Shown here: in pieces, positions 43,544 through 54,002 of the stretch
How the letters are laid out: every line of letters starts with the position of its first letter
How positions within the stretch are numbered: position 1 is the first letter of the stretch
Origin: Triticum aestivum
Taxonomy: Eukaryota > Streptophyta > Magnoliopsida > Poales > Poaceae
Assembly: GCF_018294505.1 (NCBI RefSeq)
Contig: NC_057810.1
Location: 702,503,852 to 702,567,851, forward strand
Length of the DNA stretch: 64,000 bases
Direction: 5' to 3'
Position numbers and translations under genes: made by a program
Notes under the pieces: generated by a model
Told to the model about the DNA's origin: nothing
Databases searched by the model: none
Seen by the model: only the letters and a program-made list of their open reading frames with translations

Positions 43544-45306
43544 TGAAGGAAATATGCCCTAGAGGCAATAATAAAGTTATTATTTATTTCCTCATATCAT
43601 GATAAATGTTTATTATTCATGCTAGAATTGTATTAACCGGAAACATGATACATGTGTGAATACATAGACAAACATATAGTCACTAGTATGCCTCTACTTG
43701 ACTAGCTCATTAATCAAAGATGGTTATGTTTCCTAACCATTGACATGTGTTGTCATTTGATTAATGGGATCACATCATTAGGAGAATGAGGTGATTGACA
43801 TGACCCATCCCGTTAGCTTAGCACTTGATCGTTTAGTATTCTGCTATTGCTTCCTTCATGACTTATACATGTTCCTGTAACTATGAGAATTGTGTAACTC
43901 TCGTTTACCGGAGGAACACTTTGGGTACTACCAAACGTCACAACGTAACTGGGTGATTATAAAGGAGTACTACAGGTGTCTCCGAAGGTACATGTTGAGT
44001 TAGCATAATTCGAGATTAGGTTTTGTCACTCCGATTGTCGGAGAGGTATCTCTGGGCCCTCTCGGCAATACTCATCACCTAAGCCTTGCAAGCATGTAAC
44101 TAATGAGTTAGTTATAAGATGAAGTATTACAGAACGAGTAAAGAGAGTTGTCGATAACGAGATTGAACTAGGTATTGGATACCGACGATCGAATCTCGGA
44201 CAAGTAACATACCGATGACAAAGGGAACAACGTATGTTGTTATGCGGTTTGACCGATAAAGATCTTCGTATAATATGTGGGAACCAATATGGGCATCCAG
44301 GTCCCGCTATTGGTTATTGACCAGAGATGTGTCTCAGTCATGTCTACATCGTTCTCGAACCGTAGGGTCCGCACGCTTAAGGTTTCGATGACAGTTATAT
44401 TATGAGTTTATGTATTTTGATGTACCGAAGGTTGTTCGGAGTCCCGGATATGATTACGGACATGACGAGGAGTCTCGAAATGGTCGAGACATAAAGATTG
44501 ATATATTGGACGGATATATTTGGACACCGGAAAGGTTCCGGAGAAGTTTGGAGCCCCGGGAGGTTACCGGAACCCCCTGGGAGATATATGGGCCTTATTG
44601 GGCCCATGTAGGAGGAAGAGAGAAGGAGCAAGGGAGGGGGGCGCGCCCCCCCAAGCCCAATCCGAATTGGGGAGGGGGGCCGGCCCCCCCTTTCCTTTCT
44701 CCTTCCCCCTCTTCTTATTACTACTACTAGTACTACTTCCTAATACTAGTACTCTTTCCTTCCCCATCCAAATAAGATAAGGAAAAGAGAGGGAAACCTA
44801 CTTGGAGTAGGTTTCCCCCTCCTCATGGCGCGCCCCCCCTAGGGCCGGCCACCTCCTCCCTCCCTCCTTTATATACGGGGGTAGGGGGGCACCCTAGAAC
44901 ATACAAGTTGATCATTGATCGTTCCTTAGCCGTGTGCGGTGCCCCCTCCACGATATTACACCTCGGTCATATTGTAGCGGTGCTTAGGCGAAGCCCTACA
45001 ACAGGAGAACATCAAGATCGTCACCACGCCGTCGTGCTGACGGAACTCGCCCTCGGCGCCTCTGCTGGATCGGAGATCGAGGGTGCGTCATCGAGCTGTA
45101 CGCGTGTCAAGAACTCGGAGGTGCCGGAGTAACGGTACTTGGATCGGTTGAACCGGAGGACGTACGACTACTTCCTCTACATTGTGTCAACGCTTCCGCT
45201 TCGGTCTACAAGGGTACGTAGACAACACTCTCCCCTCGTTGCTATATCATCACCATGATCTTGCGTGTGCGTAGGAAATTTTTTGAAATTACTACGTTCC
45301 CCAACA
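43544..45306 (+). repeat. 3' LTR of Copia element 1
   Basis: 1763 bp, preceded by the purine-rich tract AAGTGGGAGAC (43533-43543). It ends CCCCAACA and is followed by ATATG and the rest of exonuclease-like gene B. Confidence 0.95.
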
Positions 45307-45915
45307 ATATGCCATGCCGACGTTGAGTGCCAGGATTTTAAGGACTTCTTCGAGAGCAACCTAGTAAAATTCGTTACTGTAGACTTTGGTAACGACAAAG
45401 AAGTCCTGCGTCGGATAGGCCTCGTTGTAGGCAACACCTTCGACCTCCAAAAGAATCGGCTGGTGTCCTCTCGTCAGCCTTCAATGCTGACCCTAGTAGG
45501 AGCCATGGTTCACCCTTCATACGGTAAACTGGAGAAACCTCCATACACGTTTCATCGTCATGCATGGCAGCGGAATGTACTAGATATAGACCACATCCAG
45601 TACGCTGCAATGGATGGCTACCTTTGTTTCAATATCTACAAGGGTTGGATGAAGAGCAACAGCCAAGTTGGCAGTTCAAGCAAAGAAGTATCGGCCAAGA
45701 GGAAGAGGGACAAGGACGAAGTCGAGGACGTGGACAAGGACTCCGAGTAAGGTGGCAGTGTCGTTGCTCATGGTGGTTCTAATGTAGTGTCTACCGGAAT
45801 AGTTGCAAAGTTTAATTTCAGGTGTGCTTAATTTAATTTGAGGGGTGTGTTGTGCTGAGCCCCCAGCATAACTATGTTATGTTTCTTCTTGTTACTTTAA
45901 CTCTTTAGTAAGTGC
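45307..45915 (+). repeat. Segmental duplication, copy B, right part
   Basis: It matches 30895-31505, covering the 3' half of the gene and about 160 bp of 3' flank, after which the two loci diverge. Confidence 0.88.
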
Positions 45916-46194
45916 ATACTAGTATTTCTTACATTTCATCTTTTAGTTGGTATAGTACTACCACTCGTTTATTCACATTATATACATATAATATATATGG
46001 CCAACATCATATAGCCAGCAGTTTAGTTGTCAAAGAATTTCAGGGTGCTTAGTTATGTCAAAGAATTCCAGGGTGCTTAGTTTTATGTGAGGGGTGGGTT
46101 GTGCTGGACACCATTATTGTGACTAGCCTTTTTAATAGTAATATATGCATAATTTGGCGACGAGCGCTCTCTATATGTACCACTTTTTTTTAAT

Positions 46195-46400
46195 TTCAAG
46201 TTTTGCTCCATGGCGCAATCCATCGATACTACTGCTGTACAAATGTATACATTTTTTAAAAGGCTAGAGGGCGGGCAGTCTAGCTTGGTCGGTTTCACGA
46301 GAGGCGAGGGCCTTTGTGATTTGACGGCTCATTACTGCTGGAAGGCGGGGCCTTGTGATTTGACTGCTGTATAAATGCGCCGACGACCTGATCAAGGAGG
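46195..46400 (+). repeat. Third, worn fragment of the duplicated unit's upstream region
   Basis: Blocks CATGGCGCAATCCAT, AAAAGGCTAGAGGGCGGGCA and TTGTGATTTGACGGCTCATT correspond in order to 29387-29410, 29440-29460 and 29550-29605, which lie upstream of copy A. This suggests the tandem unit was longer or had more copies. The 280 bp before it hold only repeated TTTCAGGGTGCTTAGTT-type motifs. Confidence 0.6.
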
Positions 46401-46660
46401 AGCAAAGAACCGTGCGGTATACTCAAGTTTTCCACTGGAGTAGTACTGCGACGGAGGAGCACGAAACACGGCAGCCCAGTGCCATATGGCGATAAAAAAT
46501 GATATAATTTGCTAGTCATCTCATTGTTAGCAATGTTCTATTCATTCCCTCAAAAAACAAAAACAATTGTTCTATTCATGCCTCGTAGAGAACGTGACAC
46601 ATGCGGCGAAACACCCGAAGCAAAAGATGAAACACAACAACAAAAGAAGAAGGAAGATTA

Positions 46661-47422
46661 TCACCCCAAATGATCTAATTCGTCGCGGAGTCGTAACTGC
46701 TTCTTCATCGCCTCCACGACCTCCATCTCCTGGCGCGTCTCCTCCGCCATCTTCTTCATTCTGTCCATGACGCGGGATTTCTCGACGCGAGCCTTCATCA
46801 TCTGTTCCACGACCGCATTACGTACCTTGACAGCAACCGGGTGCTCGATGCGGAGCTTCGCCAACTCCTCCTTCTGTTCCATGACGATGGCCTGCAACAT
46901 CTTCATCGAGGAACTACTATTCTCATGTAGCTTCTTCCAGCCGGCGTTCTTCTCCTTCAACAGGTCGATCTCGTGGCAGAGCTTCGCCTTGTCCTCCTGA
47001 AGTCGCAGGATTTCATCAGTCGCCTTCTTCTCCGAGGCAATGCTCTTCTTCAGCAGCATCACCAAGCCGACGGTCAACTCCCCCTGCTGATTGAGCTCAG
47101 CGGGCATGTCATCGAGGCTCTCCTTCAGCAACTCCGTCAAGCCTTGGATGAACTCCTTCTGCTTATTGAGGTGCTTATTGAGCTGATCGGGCATGCCGTC
47201 GAGGGATAACGACTCCAGCTTCGCCGGCTCGACATGTTCGCCTCCGCGGCTAGGGCGCTCCTGGGAGCCATCGCCTGCCCGTGAGAGATCTTTCGAGGTC
47301 TCTGCGTGGCGGCGAGCCCTCTTTTTTTCCCACAGCCTGGGTTGCCGCTCCCTTGTTACGAGTAGTTCTCGACCTAGAGCTCTGCTCACCGGCCATGGCA
47401 ACGACGGACGAAGAAGAAGCAC
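46661..47422 (-). CDS. Coiled-coil protein of unknown function
   Basis: The frame gives 253 residues. From about residue 70 to the end it is rich in Lys, Glu, Leu and Met with heptad-like spacing (LNKHLNKQKEFIQGLTELLK, EILRLQEDKAKLCHEI, RMKKMAEETRQEMEVVEAMK), predicting a long coiled coil. It has no membrane or signal segment. The start is uncertain. The ATG at 47422 gives a Leu/Arg/Pro-rich lead unlike the rest. The ATG at 47396 in another frame gives a plausible basic N-terminus (MAGEQSSRSRTTRNKG) that would join this frame only if the A7 run at 47322-47328 lost one A. An internal start is also possible. The stop codon at 46661-46663 directly follows LRDELDHLG. No family was recognised; such short coiled-coil proteins are common and hard to place. 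Confidence 0.6.
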   Translation of the reverse strand: MLLLRPSLPWPVSRALGRELLVTRERQPRLWEKKRARRHAETSKDLSRAGDGSQERPSRGGEHVEPAKLESLSLDGMPDQLNKHLNKQKEFIQGLTELLKESLDDMPAELNQQGELTVGLVMLLKKSIASEKKATDEILRLQEDKAKLCHEIDLLKEKNAGWKKLHENSSSSMKMLQAIVMEQKEELAKLRIEHPVAVKVRNAVVEQMMKARVEKSRVMDRMKKMAEETRQEMEVVEAMKKQLRLRDELDHLG

Positions 47423-47429
47423 TTATGAG

Positions 47430-48100
47430 GAGGAAAGGTAGAGTAATTTTCGGTTAGGTAGTACTAGTAGGTGTGAGCAGGCTTTCGAATGTGATGGGAA
47501 TAAGGTAAATATTAATTGATGGTTTTGGTTTCGAGGCCCGAAACGGCTCCCGATGAGTTTAGTGGAACATAAATTTCAAGTAGACTACACTGCTCAAATG
47601 CGTAAATATTATGTTACTGTCAAAAATTGGCACAAAATACGAAGGAGACCAATGGAAGTACTACTAGCAACCCACGATTTAACTACTCGCATGCTGCAGT
47701 GGAGTAATAATGTCTTTCTTTCGCCCTCACGTCCACTCAATTTGCATGCGCTGTATTAATTGACCATCAATGAAGTGAACGACTTTACACGCGTCAAATT
47801 ATCACATGGGGTGGATCTTGGTACAAAATTGCGTCCGCACGTGTACCAGCATGTGCGTGCGAGGGAATGAGTGCGTGCGTGGCGTGCGTGCACATCTTCG
47901 CTTCGTGCATGCACCGCCAGTATGGCTCAGGGAGGACGAGTACATTCTTCTGGAACCAGCAGCACATCACTGTGATCAATCCACGCAAGGAGGTCGCGAC
48001 AACGCCTTCACATGTGCCACGTGGCTTCATGAACTGTAAGAGAGACACTGTGTAGCATGCCATTGGTATTCTAATTTACGTGTTTTGCACATACTCGAAG
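47430..48100. other. Flank of the coiled-coil gene, nothing recognised
   Basis: About 670 bp with short frames only. A GTGCGTGCGxG-rich stretch at 47850-47895 is low complexity. Confidence 0.5.
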
Positions 48101-48270
48101 TACTAGTAATTTACACGTGCATTGCACGCATCAGATTTTGCAACCAAATTATGAATAAATATCACACTATAGCATGTAAGCTCTTTGTCATATATGCGTG
48201 ATGTAGCCCTTCGTTTAATTCTTATAGTTCATCTAATTCAAAATCAAATTAGTTTTTATAAAAAAGCTAA

Positions 48271-48548
48271 GAACGCGTGAATAGGAAAAACATGGGATTA
48301 TAGTGGAATGTCGTATTGAATCCTACAGGATTGTACGAGTGTTTGATTGCGCATAGAAAAAACACAGAGTTCTTTCAAAGAGGTTTGAGTGGATGAGATG
48401 TTTCCTATGAAATCTAGTGCAAATGAATCATATGGAAAAATTCTTATGGTTTACAATCCTACGAATCAAACAACCAAGATAGGAAAAATTCCTAATGATT
48501 AGAATCCTCCAAAATTCCTTTGAGAATCCTTTGAATCAAAGAAGCCCT
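48271..48548. mobile_element. Tourist-like MITE inside the left inverted-repeat arm
   Basis: 278 bp beginning GAACGCGTGAATAGGAAAAA and ending TTTGAATCAAAGAAGCCCT, flanked by TAA (48268-48270 and 48549-48551). The uninterrupted opposite arm (around 50128-50140) shows the empty site with a single TAA, which fixes the boundaries. TAA duplication and A/T-rich content suit the PIF/Harbinger-derived Tourist class; the terminal repeats are weak. Confidence 0.8.
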
Positions 48549-48863
48549 TAATCTATTTTATGATTCATGGAATTGTGCTTTGTAAAGCATAAAGTAAAAA
48601 CAAATAATGGCAATTCAACTAGAAAAAAAGTTTGGGCAGTTATGATACGGAAGATTCTAGAACAAAAGAGAACCACTGTTGTTTTGAGGTTTGTGCATTA
48701 TGCTTAAGTTCAACCATGGAGTCTTCTAGATTGTACATGTGGCAAAATCCGGTGGGGGGCTAGAAGATGGTGCGAGGGGCCGAGTGGAGGAAGACTATGA
48801 AGGAATGCACAAGTGCGAGATCGATATTTAGAGAGAGGGGGCAAACACATGCGCTGTTGCACG

Positions 48864-49052
48864 CAGTGGCGGAGCCATGAAAAATAAATGAGCTAGGGGG
48901 CCAAGCATTGCTAATCCTTTACGAGGAGGGTCAATTCATGAAATTAAACCTTTTTTAGCAGTAATTGTCTAATGATCACATTCATATTAGCCTCGATATA
49001 TAGTGTTGTTAGGGGGGGGTAGGGCCCTTACTGCCCCCTGTATTCGCCATTG
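48864..49052. mobile_element. hAT-like MITE within the long-TIR element
   Basis: About 189 bp starting CAGTGGCGGAGCCATG. The reverse complement of its end starts CAATGGCGAATACAGG. TGCACG flanks both sides, and allowing a one-base shift gives a 7-of-8 match, consistent with the 8-bp target duplication of hAT elements. Confidence 0.6.
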
Positions 49053-50364
49053 TGCACGCATCTGAGAGATGAAGCGGAATGCATGGATGATGAGAGGGGG
49101 ACATTGGATATATAATTAATGTGGGTGTATTAGCTATTTATGTTAGTCCTATATAGAGAGGTATAGATTGATCGATGTGGACGTGGGAGAGGTATAGATT
49201 GATCGATGTGGACGTGGGAAAGAGGGTGAGACCTCACAGGATATATTGATTGATTGGTTTGCGTGGAAAACTATGAAAGACCTAGCTATATACACACATA
49301 CATAGAGGAACATCGACCGTTGCGCATGCACGCGTGAGAGATAAAGAATGCTCGGTATGAGGGAGATTGGGATGTGTGTGGGTGTGTGCCTTCATGGGAG
49401 ACTGACCTGAAGAAAAAGATTGCATGCGTGCGATAGATAATGCCGTCTGGTAGTGTGTGTGCATGGATGCACGAGAGAAAGTTAGTGGTACAATTATAAA
49501 GAGAAGACTACTGTGTGGGTGTAAAAGAATAGGTGAGGTCATAATCAATGTAAAGTTGAATTCAAATATTTGAATAAGAGATCCTGATGTTTGAAACCCA
49601 TGCATGCATGAATATAATGGAGATCTGCACGGTGTGCTTTGGAAACGAGCATGTTGTAATGTATACACATTGAACAAGGTCAGACTGATTTGAATTTGAG
49701 ATACCGATGGCAGATATCATTTGCCCATGTCGCATCCGTGCATGTAATTGGAGATGATGGGCGGCTTTCGCATCACATATCTATATCTATACCCATATAT
49801 ATATATTATTTTTATATTGTGAGCGGGTAACTTTAACTTTGAAAGATGGTCGTTGGATGAGGCGAATCCGAAGGTCCAAAGATGGCAAATTTGAGCACTA
49901 TTGGCCGTTGGATATCATCTAGATTCCACCAGATTTCACCACATGTATAATCTAGAAGACTCCATGGTTGAACTTAAGCATAATGCACAAACATCAAAAC
50001 ACAAGCACTTCTTATTTGTTCTAGAATCTTCCGTATCATAATTGCCCAAATGTTTTTCTACATGATTTGCCATTATTTGTTTTTACTTTATGTCTTACAA
50101 CGCACAATTCCATGAATCTTAAAATAGATTAGCTTTCTTATAAAAACTAGATGATTTTGAATGAAATGAACTATAAGAATTAAACGAACATCTACATCAT
50201 GCATATATGACTCAAAGCTTGCATGCTATAATGTGGTATTTATTCATAATTTGGTTGCCAAATCTCATGCGTGCAATGCACGTGTACCTTACTCTAGTCT
50301 AAATGGTGTTTGTGTGTGTGTTGTGCGTGTTGAGGTGCAAATTGTCTTTTTTTGGGTACACGTT

Positions 50365-50600
50365 AAGCTTGTTCTTCCGAAGTTTCAAGCCGCGCCTTGT
50401 TATGCCGAAAATTGAAGCTAGCGTCTCTGTCTATCGTGCTGCAAACTCCCGCCTCTTCAACCCGCGCCTTGTTAGCCCGAAATATTTAAGATATATGTTT
50501 GTCTCGTTGTGCTCCGACAACTCCCTCCATCTCAACCCGCGCCTTGCTATTCCGAAATTACAACGCGCGCAAAAACTCCCACCTCTTGTGAAATCCCGAC
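50365..50600 (+). repeat. Degenerate tandem repeat, about 75-bp unit, upstream of the repeated-exon gene
   Basis: AACCCGCGCCTTGTTAGCCCG, or close variants, occur near 50390, 50460 and 50535, each followed by a GAAAT-like stretch and preceded by AACTCCC. Its position suits a promoter-proximal insertion. Confidence 0.65.
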
Positions 50601-50702
50601 ACGCGAAATGCCCGTGGTACCCCTGAACCGAAAGAACCGCCTCAAATCGGTGGGGGGTACTTTTGTAACTTACCCCACATTTCAGACAAGCGCGTCTCTA
50701 AG

Positions 50703-51067
50703 CCATGGTTCCCCACTGCCATCCCATCCGCCCACCCACTCGTACGCCGAGGCCGCGAAAACCCACGACGAAACCCCACACCCTGCTCCGTCTGCCACCC
50801 AGCCGGAGCTTCTTCCCCGACGACATCGTCCACAGCAACACCTCGACGTCCCTCATCCACCGTACCGTCTGAGGATCCGTCGTCGATCTCATCGTCCTGC
50901 CAGTTCAGCCACCCCGTCCTCCACCTCCAAGGAGCTGCCCCGACATTCCCCTCGTCTTTCGCGCCACCTCCATTCCCACACCGCCGTCTTCACCTACACC
51001 ACCGGAAGAGCATCATCATCACCGTTTCCTCGGATGAAGCTGTGGCCTAATCGGCGCCACCAAAGAG
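50703..51067 (+). CDS. Repeated-exon gene, first exon candidate (type alpha 1)
   Basis: This lies downstream of the tandem repeat and is GC-rich like a grass first exon. The frame from ATGGTTCCCCACTGCC (50703) carries LPPSRSFFPDDIVHSNTSTS, resembling LQTPKIFFPSSDSK and LSLPQIFFPAAGSH in the next two exon candidates, but stops after about 55 codons (near 50870). The DNA segment ends CACCAAAGAG followed by GTTGTACACT, the same splice-donor-like junction as alpha 2. The product was not recognised. It may be a gene relic, since the frame is not open to the donor. Confidence 0.35.
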
Positions 51068-51925
51068 GTTGTACACTAATCGCCACATTTTCTTCTTGAT
51101 TCGATCTCACCGTGCTGCTGGCGCTCGGTCCCGAGCCGACACGGCGCGGCTCCATCCACGGCGGCGTCACCGGCCACTTCCTCCACGACATCGCTCCCTC
51201 AGCGGCGACATCCACATCAGTAGGAGCTACTGCTACTTTAGCTCTCGCTCGCGCTGCTGCTCTGCTCTTGCTCTCGGTCCCCTGCCTGGTCTGCTCTTGC
51301 TATTGCTCTTGCTCGCGCTGCTGCTCTCGCTCTTGCTCTTGCTTGCGATGCTGCTCCGATTTGGCTACACTTCAGTCGACTGAATCGACTTTTGGGTCAG
51401 TCGATTTCCAAGAGGTGGGCTCGCCGGGGTGAAAGAGGAACCAGCCGCAGCAGGGAGGGGGGCTCGCCGGAGAGGTACCCCACTATCTATCTAGGGTTCA
51501 GGATGGGGGCGTTGGTCACCCGGGGCGGTGGCGGACCGGCGGGGGGCTGCTGTTTGGCCGATGGTGGCTGGTGGCTCAGGGAGGGTGGAGGTTGAAGATG
51601 AACCGCAGGCCCTTGATTTCGTATCCAACGGCTACAAAATCGGCTGACCAGAGATGAAAAAGTCAGTCGACCGGCATGTAGCCTCATCTTGCTAGTGCGT
51701 TCAGTTTCGACAGCAAAATTCAGTTTCGACAGCAAAATTCAGTTTGGACAGTTAGGTTCAGTTTTGCCAGTTAAGTTCAGTTTTGACAGTTAAGTTCAGA
51801 GATGAGCGGCTGATGTATTTTACATCTAGCACTTTGTGGTTATGTATTTTACGTCATGTATTGGAGATGCTATTAGAATTCCACTCAGGTTAACGTTGTT
51901 CGTTGTCTCTCTTGTCCTGCTTCAG

Positions 51926-52111
51926 CCTCGGCGTCGTACAATTCACCGGAGCTACTCCAACAACGAAACCCTCCATCACAACGGAGAAGTACCTCGGGCT
52001 CCATCTCCAGACGCCTAAGATCTTCTTCCCCTCCTCCGACAGCAAAGTCAGCCAGAGCATCCTCACCGGCCAACCCAATCACTCTGAGATCGACATGGCT
52101 TCGCCAAAGAG
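51926..52111 (+). CDS. Repeated-exon gene, internal exon candidate (type alpha 2)
   Basis: It is bounded by a pyrimidine-rich acceptor CTTGTCCTGCTTCAG (to 51925) and the donor CCAAAGAG|GTTGTACAC (52111/52112). It is open in the frame reading TTEKYLGLHLQTPKIFFPSS and ending SEIDMASPKR. Similarity to alpha 1 and alpha 3 in the FFP block and at the 3' junction supports exon duplication. Function unknown. Confidence 0.45.
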
Positions 52112-52429
52112 GTTGTACACTTGTTGCATCTCTTTTTACTCTACATGTTATATATATTGTCCACTGAGCACTCGTAGTAACGGGAAATACGATTATTTTA
52201 TCCTACTATATGACAAGCAGTGAGGTACCAGGCAACTTAGCTATCCGTGATGGACTCTCTTGAACGCCATCATTATTTATCTCTGCGCGTTTGAGCTGTG
52301 CATTTGTCGATGGGCCTGGGAGTTGAGCTAGTATGGCAGTGGCCCGGGTCCAAAGTAATAGAAATAGCACAAAAACATTTTTTTAGTGTAGGATTTTCCT
52401 TGCTCAAGCCTGCCTACTAGAATCGCCAG

Positions 52430-52857
52430 TGCTTGAAAGGAAAAGTGAATGAAAAACATAGGAATTGGAAAGTTTCCTATGGTACTACTTTTCATGAATT
52501 TGGTGCAAAGGAATGGAGCAAAGGAAAACTGTAGGATTTGTTCCTTTAGTGTCTCCTTGAAAGAAAAACTGTAGGAATTCTAATTTCCACTTCTCCTCCT
52601 TTTCATATTCCTATTCATCAAGCACAAGACTAAGAGATAGTAGCATAATAGCATCATAACCGTACATTTTCTTGTGGTTTGACTTAATCTCACCATGTTT
52701 TTTTGCATCCTGTGATCTTCCAATTGTTGTGAATCAAACACCCAGATTGGCAGAAATCCTGTGTTTTTAAATTCTCTGTTTTGCACGTGCATTCCTATCC
52801 TATTCCTGTCTATTTCCTATCCCTGCATTGTTAGAATCCTCAAATTCAAACAAGCCC
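52430..52857. repeat. Candidate MITE related to the Tourist-like element at 48271
   Basis: The right edge GAATCCTCAAATTCAAACAA then GCCCTTA resembles the right edge of 48271-48548. Stretches such as AAACATAGGAATTGGAAAGT recall its left half. Boundaries and target duplication are not clear. Confidence 0.4.
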
Positions 52858-52914
52858 TTACTCAATTACTTCTGTTACAGATATGTGTCAAAGAAAACCT
52901 CATGTGGTTTGTCC

Positions 52915-53112
52915 TGCTCCCGCGGCGCTGTGTTCCACCCCAGCTCAGCTGCTCCAACGATGGAAGGGTTCACCATAGCAGGGATCCGCTCTCCAGACTG
53001 TCTTTCGCTGCCTCAGATCTTCTTCCCCGCCGCCGGCAGCCATGAGAACTGCATTACCATCATCAACTGAGCAGATGACCTTGAGGACTACACGGGTCCG
53101 CAAGAGAGGTCG
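52915..53112 (+). CDS. Repeated-exon gene, internal exon candidate (type alpha 3)
   Basis: It contains LSLPQIFFPAAGSHEN followed by a stop at 53068-53070, then sequence ending CCGCAAGAGAG|GTCGCACTC, which aligns with the donor ends of alpha 1 and 2. The premature stop suggests decay of this copy or a different splice choice. Confidence 0.35.
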
Positions 53113-53488
53113 CACTCTTCCGTGTCTGCTTACGTTATGCGTCGCTTAATATGATGACATGCTACATTATCATCGTGTTCACCTATTAGACTCCGAGTCA
53201 GGTCCAAACTAATGCTGAAACTTGAGTTTTTAAATGGTTGTGGGGTACATATTGGGGCAGCAATCAGTACTATCTGTCTACTATCTGGTTAATCTCCGGT
53301 GTCTACTATGAGTTTCATGTTGGGTGCAAACAAACATTAAAGGAGCCATTATCTATATTTTTTAACTAAAGCTATTATCTACCTGCTATCATTGGTTTTG
53401 GGTCTATCCACAGTTTGCTACCATCACTCTGGATTTGTGCAAGCACTCCTTACATAATCTCACTATGTTTTATTCCTATGCATGCCAG

Positions 53489-53706
53489 TTATTGTACACA
53501 ATGGAACTGATCATGTAGAGCAAAAGAGACGAGCCTTGCGTGGTAATAAAATTTCATGCAGACGTCATTCCATGGTGGGCGGAAAGGCAGCCCCCCTCCA
53601 CCCATTTCGGATCATAATCAAGAGGAAGATAACTGTTCTGAGGGGGATTCAGAAGGAGAAGACCACTCCTATTTACCCCATGAGGTCTTCGCTCTAACTT
53701 GGCATG
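53489..53706 (+). CDS. Repeated-exon gene, exon candidate (type gamma, first copy)
   Basis: It follows acceptor-like TTATTCCTATGCATGCCAG. The acidic stretch DHNQEEDNCSEGDSEGEDHS is followed by YLPHEVFALTW, which aligns with the two gamma exons downstream. The donor is less clear here (GCATGCTAATGTTG|GTAAT at 53716 is possible). Confidence 0.4.
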
Positions 53707-54002
53707 CTAATGTTGGTAATATCATGCATATGGTGCCTTGCATTGCTTACTGTATACATTAAAGATGTCATCTGCTTAGTTTAGACATGCTTTTTGTCAA
53801 TGCCATCTGTTTTGTTTCTTTATCATATATGTGAATCATGCAATGCCATCTTGTCTAGCCAGGCATCATATATGTGAATTTTGCAATGCCACCCTGGTTA
53901 GCCAGTCATCTTATATGTGAATTATATCATGCCATCATTTTTTATTATGTGTTAAAGTTGTCAACAATTTTAGTACATTCAATTACTCTTCCTGTGCATC
54001 AG

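Larger units (their letters stand above)
36523..45306 (+). mobile_element. BARE/Angela/WIS-type Ty1/Copia retrotransposon 1, full length, recent
   Basis: 8784 bp with two 1763-bp LTRs and ATATG target duplications. It has a primer site complementary to initiator-Met tRNA, a 1.2-kb leader, and gag-protease-integrase-RT-RNase H in Copia order. LTR ends read TGAAGGAAATATGCCCTAG and ...CCCCAACA. A by-eye alignment finds about 17 substitutions and two 1-bp indels between LTRs (about 1%), near 0.4 million years at 1.3e-8 substitutions per site per year. The gag-pol frame has two frameshifts and one stop, so mobility would depend on proteins from related copies. Confidence 0.95.
36242..45750 (+). 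pseudogene. DEDDy 3'-5' exonuclease-like gene, copy B, split by a Copia insertion
   Basis: The 5' part (36242-36522) and 3' part (45312-45750) together cover the same 239 codons as copy A, and both parts are open in frame. The break falls after codon 93, in the His-Ile-Cys stretch between motifs I and II. ATATG is duplicated at 36518-36522 and 45307-45311. Motif I (LDVEY), motif II (TVDFGNDKE) and motif III (YAAMDGY) are all retained. About 24 of 239 residues differ from copy A, clustered around residues 105-120 and in the tail. The gene was therefore probably functional until the insertion. As it stands, translation from the 5' part would add EGNMP from the LTR and stop after about 99 residues, before motif II. 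Confidence 0.85.
48102..50298. mobile_element. Non-autonomous element with about 380-bp terminal inverted repeats (Mutator-like candidate)
   Basis: The left arm runs 48102-48765 after discounting an inserted MITE (48271-48548). The right arm runs 49917-50298. The arms are inverted copies: the left starts ACTAGTAATTTACACGTGCA, and the reverse complement of the right starts ACTAGAGTAAGGTACACGTG. Both continue through GCATTGCACGCAT, CAACCAAATTATGAATAAAT and GGAGTCTTCTAGATT. Long terminal repeats and no transposase suggest a non-autonomous MULE. I could not find a clear 9-bp target duplication, so the superfamily is uncertain. The interior (48766-49916) has no gene and carries an hAT-like MITE and a 41-bp direct duplication at about 49159-49240. 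Confidence 0.7.

Noticed and set aside
51240..51360. Leu-rich hydrophobic stretch suggesting membrane segments near 51240-51360
   Set aside because: Produced by a CTGCTGCTCTTG low-complexity repeat, in the intron-like stretch after the first alpha exon.
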